Origin: CANLWN01 sp039815505
GTDB lineage: Bacteria; Bacteroidota; Bacteroidia; Flavobacteriales; Flavobacteriaceae
DNA: 11,059 nucleotides
Reading direction: 5' to 3'
Assembly: GCA_039815505.1 (NCBI GenBank)
Contig: JBCBZE010000088.1
Span: forward strand, 1 to 11,059
Shown: one piece after another, positions 1-6,560 of the stretch
Layout: every line of letters begins with the position of its first letter
Position numbering within the stretch: position 1 is the stretch's first letter
The notes under the pieces: generated by a model
Told to the model about the DNA's origin: nothing
The model's database searches: none
What the model saw: the letters and a program-made list of their open reading frames with translations, nothing else
Program-made: the position numbers and the translations under genes

Positions 1-813
1 AACAATACAAATGATATTTTATTCACTAAAAATGGTGAAATTATACAAGGAAAAGTCGTCAAGGTTACTTCTTCGACCATAAATTTTAGTTATCCCGGTG
101 AAACTTTGATCAACGAGATAGGGGTCCAAAATCTGGAAAAAATTGTATTCTCTAGCGGTAGAACACAGCTATTCGGCAACACATCTTCAGGGAATAATGA
201 TATAACAGCTACTAAAGCGGTAGTTCCTGTTCCCAACTCCCCGGCAAGTCAACCAATTCCGAAGGAAGAGATTTATCTTGGTCCCGATAGTTATGAGAAT
301 AATAGATTGGCCGTCGTCCCCCTAAGTTTTACCAAGAACGATACCTATGATAAAGACGTGTCGAGCCAAATGACGCAATTTGTTACGGGTTATTTGTTGC
401 AAAAGAATCAATCGCTTCCCATTGAGGTTCAGGATATGAAAACAACCATTAAAAAATTGGTGGATTCCGGTGTTGGTTTTCAACAATTATCCCAAACTCC
501 CATAGATAGGTTGCAGCAAATATTAGGTTCGGAGTATATTGTAGTGGTTGAAGTAGGTGAAAGCAGTGCTAAGGGTCAAAAAAAGGCATCTTCCGGTTTT
601 TTTGACAGTGCCCAAGTAGCATCATCTACGGAATCTGGTATTCGCTATGATATTGAACTCATCATATATGGGGGCCAGGCTAGTGAGAAATATTCGGCAA
701 AATTTTCGGACGAACGCTCTTTTAAATCACCCATAGCAAATGCGGATCAAGAAGGTTGGAAAAAGGCCATGCAGTATGTTTTGGATCAAGTGCTCTCTTC
801 TGGAAATCTTTAG
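1..813 (+). CDS. Partial protein with CsgG/TolB-like C-terminal region, 5' end missing
   Basis: Frame 1 is open from the first base to the TAG at 811-813, giving 270 visible residues, so the true start lies left of the window. A TTG at 106 could be taken for a start, but the 35 codons before it read as sensible protein (DILFTKNGEIIQGKVVKVT), a short beta-rich segment of a kind common at the front of Bacteroidota envelope proteins. A low-complexity Ser/Pro/Asn linker follows (residues about 60-85). Then comes a region beginning NNRLAVVPLSF (about residue 100) with a later ILGSEYIVVVEVGES segment. That pattern, a hydrophobic strand, a set of helices, then a second strand with 'the protein is present at' spacing, resembles the CsgG/TolB-N fold of secreted or lipoprotein envelope factors. 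A small Gly/Ser/Ala-rich insertion and an amphipathic C-terminal helix close the protein. The family assignment is tentative; a secreted location is inferred because the signal peptide would lie outside the window. It is convergent with the gene at 885-2057. Confidence 0.75.
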   Translation, partial: NNTNDILFTKNGEIIQGKVVKVTSSTINFSYPGETLINEIGVQNLEKIVFSSGRTQLFGNTSSGNNDITATKAVVPVPNSPASQPIPKEEIYLGPDSYENNRLAVVPLSFTKNDTYDKDVSSQMTQFVTGYLLQKNQSLPIEVQDMKTTIKKLVDSGVGFQQLSQTPIDRLQQILGSEYIVVVEVGESSAKGQKKASSGFFDSAQVASSTESGIRYDIELIIYGGQASEKYSAKFSDERSFKSPIANADQEGWKKAMQYVLDQVLSSGNL

Positions 814-844
814 TTAAAGCGGACCTATTTTATTTCAAAGCAAT

Positions 845-889
845 AATAGGGATGGTTACGGTGATATACTCTATGTGATCATTCCTATT
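845..889. terminator. Weak hairpin between convergent gene ends
   Basis: The arms AATAGGGATG (845-854) and CATTCCTATT (880-889) can pair over 10 positions including one G-T wobble, with a 25-base loop. The right arm runs into the stop codon of the minus-strand gene and is followed on the plus strand by only a short T run (888-891). It could slow transcription of the gene at 1-813, but the long loop and poor T tract make it a weak candidate. The rest of the 814-884 spacer shows nothing recognisable. Confidence 0.25.
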
Positions 890-2057
890 TTAAATTGTTC
901 AATATAAAATCCAAGGTTTTGTTGGTATTTAGGTTTTGGGAATAAGAAAGGCTTGTATGCGTTATATTGTGGGCAAGCCCTAAATGCTCTAACCGCTTAA
1001 TGCTATCCTCAAATTCCATAGTTACCTTACCCGTGAGCAACATATCCATAGATTCTTCTTCCCTGTAGCGTTTATATACTTTTCTTAAACCACTTAAATA
1101 TAGACGGTCCTTGGTAAAACCTCCCCCCCTATGTGCGCGCAAGGTAGTAGTAAAGGCATCATCCCGGTTAAGCTTGTATTGGTTATGAATTAGATCAAAA
1201 GTATCTGAAAATGTATATCCTTTGATCAGACTGTCCGAGGCCAAAACCCTATATGCCAACTCTTTTAATCGTTTTAAGGTCAGTGCACCTCCCATATATT
1301 CGCTAAATACCGCCAAACCTTCCTGGGTCTCTACATTTTTGGGGAAACCATTGGAAAAAATCTTTAAGGGTTGCAAAAGTCCATTATAGGTAGTGACCAA
1401 ATGCACACCGATTTCATGATGAGCCAAGGTCAATAACTGGTTCTTACTAAACTTTGTATTTTTCTTAATTAGCAATGTCTGCGTGCAATTGCTCACCATG
1501 GCATCAGCTGCAATATTGGTGGAAAAACGAATATTCAATGGAAAATTGTACTGTTGTGCAAAATCTTCAAAATACACCTTTGCCTCTTCTGGTGAAAATA
1601 TTTTTTCCATATCACCGGTAGCGGGTTCATTCTCATGATGCAGTATAAATTTGGCATTATGGACATCCTTCTCGGTAGGTGTACCATAAATGCGAAGGGA
1701 ATTGTAATAAAACTTCTTTTTTTCGCCAATGGTCTGTATACATTGAATCATATTGGCGTAGTAGTAAATAATATCCTCGTACAAGCCCCTTATATCGTCG
1801 TCCTTGATACGTTCCAATCGTTGTGAAAAAAACAACCGGTGCAACTTATAGGGATTAAATTTTAGTTTGGGATATTTAAAATGAGGGTCTTCATTGTATT
1901 TGGAACTAAAGAAACGTTGCTTTTCCTTTTCAATGTTCAAGGGATTTACATAGCTCAATAGTTCTATGCGATGAATAAGACGGTTTAAGTTTGCATCAAT
2001 ATCGAAAAGCTCTCCATACTCCTCCCTAATATCTGTTTTTTCTCTTTGATCTATCAT
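885..2057 (-). CDS. DUF1704 / QEGLA-motif zinc peptidase homologue (MATCAP-like)
   Basis: This 390-residue protein belongs to the family usually named 'flavohemoglobin expression-modulating QEGLA motif protein' (DUF1704/KIAA0895). The key motif is HHEIGVH at residues 213-219, an HExxxH site (H214, E215, H219). It is followed by VETQEGLAVFSEY at 242-254, where E246 of the name-giving QEGLA is the likely third metal ligand. The N-terminal 130 residues are helical and charged; residues 305-332 carry a conserved-looking Arg/Gly-rich stretch (RAHRGGGF). There is no signal peptide or membrane segment, so it is probably cytoplasmic. Known for the family: the vertebrate member MATCAP is a zinc carboxypeptidase removing the C-terminal Tyr of tubulin. 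Inferred here: a peptidase or amide hydrolase working with the ligase encoded upstream. Its ATG overlaps the TGA of the preceding gene (ATGA, 2054-2057), implying translational coupling. It is the last gene of the operon. The family call is firm; the substrate is unknown, and the flavohemoglobin link in the name has no support in this context. Confidence 0.92.
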   Translation of the reverse strand: MIDQREKTDIREEYGELFDIDANLNRLIHRIELLSYVNPLNIEKEKQRFFSSKYNEDPHFKYPKLKFNPYKLHRLFFSQRLERIKDDDIRGLYEDIIYYYANMIQCIQTIGEKKKFYYNSLRIYGTPTEKDVHNAKFILHHENEPATGDMEKIFSPEEAKVYFEDFAQQYNFPLNIRFSTNIAADAMVSNCTQTLLIKKNTKFSKNQLLTLAHHEIGVHLVTTYNGLLQPLKIFSNGFPKNVETQEGLAVFSEYMGGALTLKRLKELAYRVLASDSLIKGYTFSDTFDLIHNQYKLNRDDAFTTTLRAHRGGGFTKDRLYLSGLRKVYKRYREEESMDMLLTGKVTMEFEDSIKRLEHLGLAHNITHTSLSYSQNLNTNKTLDFILNNLK

Positions 2058-2881
2058 AAACTGTTTTCCTGAAATTCCTTGTTTTGCAAAGGTATTAATT
2101 CCTTTAATTGTTTTTCTACGGAACCAACCACTTCCGGATAGATAGTACCTTCATATTCATCACAATATATTTTGGATATTTCAGTGGCCAACACCAACGT
2201 ATGCTTAAAACACGCTGTGATATATCTTAAGAAATATCCATTTCCTTGAAAAGTATCGTTGATCTTGGATGTTGATACAATACCATTGGGGAGCTGCATA
2301 CTTCCCAATTTATTGCTCCAGGATGTTGCCAAGCTTCCAAAGCGATCATTATCGATATTTGAAGTTCCCAAATTCCATACGGGTACTTCCCTATTCCATC
2401 GTTTCCAATTGTAACTGTGCATATCAAAAACCAAGGCTTTTCCATATTTGGATTCAATTTTTTTGACCAATGTATGGACCACGGTATAAAAATTTTCATG
2501 CTTTTTTAAGCTAAGGCTTCTTTCTTTAATGGGCAAAGGCACTTTCCATAAACTCTTACCCCATGCATCTGTATAAATGGCTGTTTCCGGCTCTCGGTTT
2601 AGGTCATATTCAAATCTACTATCACACCCTGCAATTACGATGGGATGTGTTTGTACCATTTCTTTTGTACAGGGGTCTTCTTCATACCAACGCTCATATT
2701 CCGTATGCAGACAGTTTTCCCAAAGCGATTTCCTGAATTGATGCCCATCATGTACCGCCGCACAGATATAAGGAGCATATTCCGCTATTTTGATGGTAAA
2801 GGAGTAATCTTCGGAAACTGCTTCAAAAGGGGTTTCCGATTGTATAAGGGAAATGATTTCCTGTATGGAAGACCTATGCAT
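2054..2881 (-). CDS. N-formylglutamate amidohydrolase family protein
   Basis: The protein has 275 residues from the chosen start and resembles the FGase (HutG-like, PF05013) fold, related to zinc carboxypeptidase/aspartoacylase enzymes. Visible motifs, numbered from the chosen start, are AAVHDGHQF (41-49, likely metal-binding H44/H47), EEDPCTKEM (67-75), a CDSRFEYDLNREPE segment (86-99) and FDMHSY (152-157, D153/H155). Classical N-formylglutamate deformylases have an HSG motif where this one has HDG, so it belongs to a divergent subgroup and may not act on N-formylglutamate. No hut (histidine degradation) gene is nearby. Start choice: an in-frame ATG at 2917 would overlap the upstream ligase gene by 44 bases and add 12 residues. 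The ATG at 2881 overlaps by only 8 bases (ATGCATAG) and puts the first helix at the usual place, so it is preferred. It lies inside the symporter/ligase/peptidase operon and probably hydrolyses an amide made or handled there. Family confidence is high, reaction unknown. Confidence 0.92.
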   Translation of the reverse strand: MHRSSIQEIISLIQSETPFEAVSEDYSFTIKIAEYAPYICAAVHDGHQFRKSLWENCLHTEYERWYEEDPCTKEMVQTHPIVIAGCDSRFEYDLNREPETAIYTDAWGKSLWKVPLPIKERSLSLKKHENFYTVVHTLVKKIESKYGKALVFDMHSYNWKRWNREVPVWNLGTSNIDNDRFGSLATSWSNKLGSMQLPNGIVSTSKINDTFQGNGYFLRYITACFKHTLVLATEISKIYCDEYEGTIYPEVVGSVEKQLKELIPLQNKEFQENSL

Positions 2882-3905
2882 TCTCAACTTCACTTCGTAA
2901 TCTAGAGCGCCTATCAAAGGCCTTTAATTTATCCAGCACCTTACTTTCAACAAAATCGATCACCTTACACTGAATTTTGGTCTTGTACACTTTGTTCATA
3001 TATGTGATGCCACCGGGCGACATTACATTCACCTCGACCAACTTGCCTCCGATGACATCAATACCAACAAAAAACAACCCGTCCTTGACCAGCTTAGGTC
3101 CTATTTGTTTGCATAATGCCTTTTCTTGCTTGGATAAATGATGTTTGGCCACGGATCCACCGGCAGAAACATTGGAACGGTGATCGTCCGATCCCGGAAC
3201 CCGTTTCATGGCACCTATCGGTTCTCCGTTCAATAAAAGTATACGAACATCTCCCTGGTCAGCACCTTCAATATACTCTTGAAGTATAACGTAGTTAGAG
3301 CTTCCATCAGAGTTGGTTACGTAAAAATCAAGTAGCGATTTTATATTGGACATTGCCGATTTCTCGATCAAGATAACCCCCGAGCCACCGAAGCCGTTCA
3401 AAGGTTTTAAAATCATTTTTTCGGCAGAAGATTCTTTTATTTGTCGAACCAAATAATTTTTATTCTTGGATACATGGGTCACCGGAATAATATTATTATG
3501 GGAATCTCCGAACGCAGCCGTATATAATTTATTATTTGCCTCTCGAAGGCCCTGTAGGGAGTTCACAATGAATACGTCATCTTTTACAGAATCCAAAAAA
3601 TTGAGCATTATCGGATCCAAAGGCGGATTAGCCCGCATAAAGATAACATCAAATCCGGCCAAAGGGAGCATTTCTTCTCGTAAGGATGCCTGTTTATAAA
3701 AAGTTTTTAAGTTGTTCGATACTTTGTCCATTCTACTTATAACCGTACAAAATGCATTGGTTACGCTGTTACGTATCGTAAGATTAGCCGGGCTGCACAG
3801 CGCAACACCGTGATTTCTTTTAACGCATTCGTGAATCAATGCAAGGCTGGTATCGTTCTCAGGGTCTATATCTTCCCACGGATACATTAGAAAACAGATG
3901 TTCAT
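2874..3905 (-). CDS. GshB-like ATP-grasp ligase
   Basis: A 343-residue ATP-grasp enzyme of the glutathione synthetase (prokaryotic GshB) type. These enzymes activate a carboxylate as acyl phosphate with ATP and couple it to an amine. Visible landmarks in order are MRANPPLDP (90-98, compare the MRxxPPxD of GshB), NSLQGLREANNKLY (115-128), the nucleotide-binding LKPLNGFGGSGVI (166-178), QEYIEGADQGDVRILLLNGEPIG spread over 209-231, the SNVSAGG loop (244-250), and a metal-binding EVNVMSPGG (291-299). A basic tail follows (DRRSRLRSEV). GshB is usually about 315 residues, so this one is slightly longer. No gshA-like first-step ligase is in the window, and flavobacteria often lack classical glutathione synthesis, so a different product is likely. 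The gene starts 18 bases after the symporter stop and overlaps the amidohydrolase start by 8 bases. Inferred role: joining an amino acid, perhaps Glu or Asp supplied by the transporter, to an unknown acceptor. It should not be named gshB without biochemical support. Confidence 0.9.
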   Translation of the reverse strand: MNICFLMYPWEDIDPENDTSLALIHECVKRNHGVALCSPANLTIRNSVTNAFCTVISRMDKVSNNLKTFYKQASLREEMLPLAGFDVIFMRANPPLDPIMLNFLDSVKDDVFIVNSLQGLREANNKLYTAAFGDSHNNIIPVTHVSKNKNYLVRQIKESSAEKMILKPLNGFGGSGVILIEKSAMSNIKSLLDFYVTNSDGSSNYVILQEYIEGADQGDVRILLLNGEPIGAMKRVPGSDDHRSNVSAGGSVAKHHLSKQEKALCKQIGPKLVKDGLFFVGIDVIGGKLVEVNVMSPGGITYMNKVYKTKIQCKVIDFVESKVLDKLKAFDRRSRLRSEVENA

Positions 3906-3923
3906 TATAAATGTTTTTTTTAA

Positions 3924-5249
3924 TTATTTTACTTCATCCAGATGGTCATCCCACTCTTTTACTTGTGGTTTCCCTAATTTCCCCACGGACTTGGCCACCA
4001 TCATCGATACAGTGGCATCTCCCGTTATGTTTACTACCGTTCTACACATATCCAATGGTCTATCCACGGCAAAAATCAATGCAAGTCCTATGGCCAATTT
4101 ATCACCGGGAAAACCAATTGCCTCCAGAACAATAACAAGCATTACCATCCCTGCACCAGGTACGGCCGCCGAGCCAATGGACGCCAAAAGCGCCGTTAAA
4201 ACTATGGTAAGCTGGTCTCCGAACGAAAGATCAAATACCAATGCCTGGGCAATGAATACCGCAGCCACCCCTTGGTAAAGACTGGTTCCGTCCATATTTA
4301 TGGTCGCCCCTACCGGGAGCACAAAACTGGACACTTCCTTGTCTACCCCTATATGTTCCTCTACCCTTTCCATGGTTACCGGTAGGGTTGCTGCACTGGA
4401 ACTTGTGGAAAAAGCCAATAGTTGTGCGGGACTTATTTGTTTTAAGAACCAAAAAGGGTTCTTTTTGGTATACACTGATACGACAATGGTATAAAATATA
4501 ATCATCAAGAAAAGCCCTAAAACAACAACAGCGGCATATTTTAATAATGCATACAATAAATCCGGGTCGCCAGAAGATACCACCACATTGGCTAAAAGTG
4601 CAAAAACGGCCACCGGCGCTGTAAGCATAATCAAATCCACCATTTTTAGTACCACATCGTTCAGGGCATCAAAAAAGTTCTTCATGGGCCTTGCCCTTTC
4701 CTCTCCTACCAATAACATGGAAATCCCAAAAATGATGGTAAAGAAAATCACCTGCAACATCAATTTGTTATCGCCCATGGCGGCAATGGCATTTTCCGGA
4801 ACCATATCTTCCAAAAATTGTAAAGGGCCCGAACTTTTCTGTTTGGAAGCTTCTGCCAATTTGGAGGTAACCCCACTATCCGTGGCGTACGTATTGGTAA
4901 GCTTGGTAATGGTTTCTTCCGATATGCCTTCGCCAGGCTGTAAAACATTCACCAACAAAAGTCCCATGGAAATGGCCACAACCGTGGTGACAATATAAAT
5001 CCCTATAGTTCGCAGACCAATATTTCTAAACTTGGATATATCCTTTAAATCGGATATCCCTTTGATCAAAGAAGCCAAAATCAAGGGAATGGCGATTAAC
5101 TTTAATAATTTCACAAATATGGTACCCAATGGTTTTATCCAATCCAATACAAATTGTTTTCCCCAACCTATTTGGGTCATTAGATAACCAAAAATCAATC
5201 CTAGGACCATGCCTATGAGAATTTGCCAATGCAATTCTAGCTTCTTCAT
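3924..5249 (-). CDS. Dicarboxylate/amino acid:cation symporter, glutamate/aspartate type (GltP/GltT-like)
   Basis: A 441-residue inner-membrane transporter of the DAACS (EAAT/GltPh) family. It takes up acidic amino acids with Na+ or H+. Family signatures are all present: the serine-rich hairpin 1 STSSSAATLP (281-290), TM7 NMDGT (318-322), hairpin 2 SIGSAAVPGAG (358-368), and TM8 DMCRTVVNITGDA (400-412). By alignment with archaeal GltPh, D400, R403, T404, N407 and D411 correspond to the substrate- and cation-binding D394, R397, T398, N401 and D405. Retention of R403 points to Glu/Asp rather than neutral amino acids, and the TM8 pattern differs from C4-dicarboxylate DctA. A hydrophilic insert lies at residues 103-160, between early membrane segments, as is common in bacterial members. 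It starts with ATG, 59 bases after aroC, and its stop is 18 bases before the ligase gene. It could therefore supply substrate to the downstream enzymes. Confidence 0.95.
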   Translation of the reverse strand: MKKLELHWQILIGMVLGLIFGYLMTQIGWGKQFVLDWIKPLGTIFVKLLKLIAIPLILASLIKGISDLKDISKFRNIGLRTIGIYIVTTVVAISMGLLLVNVLQPGEGISEETITKLTNTYATDSGVTSKLAEASKQKSSGPLQFLEDMVPENAIAAMGDNKLMLQVIFFTIIFGISMLLVGEERARPMKNFFDALNDVVLKMVDLIMLTAPVAVFALLANVVVSSGDPDLLYALLKYAAVVVLGLFLMIIFYTIVVSVYTKKNPFWFLKQISPAQLLAFSTSSSAATLPVTMERVEEHIGVDKEVSSFVLPVGATINMDGTSLYQGVAAVFIAQALVFDLSFGDQLTIVLTALLASIGSAAVPGAGMVMLVIVLEAIGFPGDKLAIGLALIFAVDRPLDMCRTVVNITGDATVSMMVAKSVGKLGKPQVKEWDDHLDEVK

Positions 5250-5308
5250 AAAAAAAGTTTAGGACAGAAAGATACCATTTTGTGCGGAAAACCCCTAAAA
5301 AAGGAATT

Positions 5309-6373
5309 TTATAATTTAATCGTCCTATTGAGCAATGCATAATCTGCCAAAACCAATGCTGTCATAGCTTCTACGATGGGTACGGCTCTTGGGACCACGC
5401 ATGGGTCATGTCGCCCTTTGCCCTGTGTCTTAACGGTATTTCCTTCTTTATCTATGGTTTCATAGGACTGTATAACCGTAGCGACAGGTTTAAAGGCAAT
5501 ATTAAAATAAATGTCCATACCGTTGCTGATACCCCCCTGTATACCTCCACTTCGGTTAGTTTTGGTAGATCCGTCGGAATTGAACTGGTCGTTGTGCTCG
5601 CTCCCTTTCATCACGGTACCTTGGAAACCGCTGCCATATTCAAAACCTTTAACCGCATTTATGGATAACATGGCCTTTCCTAAATCTGCATGTAGTTTGT
5701 CAAAAACAGGCTCTCCCAGACCTACGGGTACATTTTGCACAACACAGGTAATGACACCTCCAACCGTATCACCTTCCTTTTTTATTTCTTTGATATAGGT
5801 CTCCATTTTGTCAGCAGTGTCAGGGTCTGGACAACGAACAGGATTGGATTCTATTAATGAAAAATCCAAATCTTGATAGGCTTTTTCCAATTTTAAAACT
5901 CCAACTTGGGAAACAAAAGCATTGATTTTGATGGAAGAAAGAAATTGTTTTGCAATAGCACCTGCCACTACCCTACTAGCCGTTTCCCTGGCGGAACTTC
6001 TACCTCCTCCCCTATAATCGCGAAAGCCATATTTTTGGTCATAAACATAATCTGCATGTGAAGGCCTGTAGGAATCCTTTATGTGCGAGTAATCCTTGGA
6101 TTTTTGATTGGTATTATGAATTGCGAAACCAATGGGGGTACCTGTTGTTTTTCCTTCAAATATTCCAGAATAAAACACGACCGTATCCGGCTCTTTTCGT
6201 TGGGTAACTATCTTGGATTGCCCTGGCTTCCTGCGGTTAAGATCTTCTTGTATGGCGTCAAGATTCAACGCGATTCCAGAAGGGCATCCATCCAGAACCC
6301 CGCCAATGGCGGCACCATGTGATTCGCCAAATGTGGTCAACTTAAAAAGGGTCCCAAAAGTATTGCCTGCCAT
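5309..6373 (-). CDS. aroC: Chorismate synthase
   Basis: This 354-residue enzyme catalyses the last step of the shikimate pathway: removal of phosphate from 5-enolpyruvylshikimate-3-phosphate to give chorismate, with reduced FMN as cofactor. It is a cytoplasmic homotetramer in characterised members. Diagnostic motifs are FGESHG (15-20, with the conserved His), RPSHADYVY (103-111), YRGGGRSSARETASRVVAG (120-138) and GRHDPCVVPRAVPIVEAM (320-337). The length is normal for the family and no key residue is missing. It starts with ATG at 6373, giving the expected MAGNTFGTLFK N-terminus. It heads the minus-strand run of five genes; 59 bases separate it from the symporter gene with no clear terminator, so read-through into the downstream module is possible. 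Chorismate is the precursor of Phe, Tyr, Trp and folate, so this is a housekeeping gene and need not share a function with its neighbours. Confidence 0.98.
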   Translation of the reverse strand: MAGNTFGTLFKLTTFGESHGAAIGGVLDGCPSGIALNLDAIQEDLNRRKPGQSKIVTQRKEPDTVVFYSGIFEGKTTGTPIGFAIHNTNQKSKDYSHIKDSYRPSHADYVYDQKYGFRDYRGGGRSSARETASRVVAGAIAKQFLSSIKINAFVSQVGVLKLEKAYQDLDFSLIESNPVRCPDPDTADKMETYIKEIKKEGDTVGGVITCVVQNVPVGLGEPVFDKLHADLGKAMLSINAVKGFEYGSGFQGTVMKGSEHNDQFNSDGSTKTNRSGGIQGGISNGMDIYFNIAFKPVATVIQSYETIDKEGNTVKTQGKGRHDPCVVPRAVPIVEAMTALVLADYALLNRTIKL

Positions 6374-6389
6374 GAAAATATATTTCGGA

Positions 6390-6420
6390 TAAAGGTAAAT
6401 GTTAAATCTACAAAAGCAAA
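6390..6420 (-). promoter_or_regulatory. Candidate Bacteroidota-type promoter for aroC
   Basis: Read on the minus strand, TTTG (6420-6417) is followed by 19 bases and then TACCTTTA (6397-6390). This matches the Bacteroidota housekeeping pattern TTTG-N19-TAnnTTTG with a single mismatch at the last base. The box ends 16 bases before the aroC ATG, so the untranslated leader would be very short. The call is based on pattern only. Confidence 0.4.
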
Positions 6421-6560
6421 ATTTACATCCTCCCTAATGTTGGCTTAACATATACCCTATGATTTAATCTAAACTTAACACAAAGCTTATGTATTGTTGA
6501 TTTCAATTTCATGAGCAATTTATACCTATGGGTTTATTTTGTAGGATAAATTAGACTCTA

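Noticed and set aside
106..813. Reading the first gene as a complete 235-residue protein starting at the TTG at 106.
   Set aside because: The frame is open back to base 1 and the earlier codons encode a plausible domain segment, so the gene is truncated by the window edge.
2874..3905. Naming the ATP-grasp gene gshB.
   Set aside because: The motifs are GshB-like, but no gshA partner is visible and the gene context points to a different product.
3898..4278. Open frame of 126 codons on the plus strand opposite the symporter.
   Set aside because: It is antisense to a gene with complete family motifs; its composition follows the complementary frame and it has no domain or start context.
4588..4998. 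Open frame of 136 codons on the plus strand opposite the symporter.
   Set aside because: Same reason: a complementary-strand shadow of membrane-segment codons, with no promoter or recognisable protein features.
3924..5249. Naming the symporter dctA.
   Set aside because: TM8 retains the Asp/Arg/Asn/Asp pattern of glutamate/aspartate carriers rather than the C4-dicarboxylate pattern.
6481..6560. Promoter for the phosphoesterase gene, using TTATTTTG at 6535-6542 or TACCTATG at 6523-6530.
   Set aside because: Each differs from TAnnTTTG and neither has a TTTG element at a normal distance, so no choice can be supported in this AT-rich spacer.
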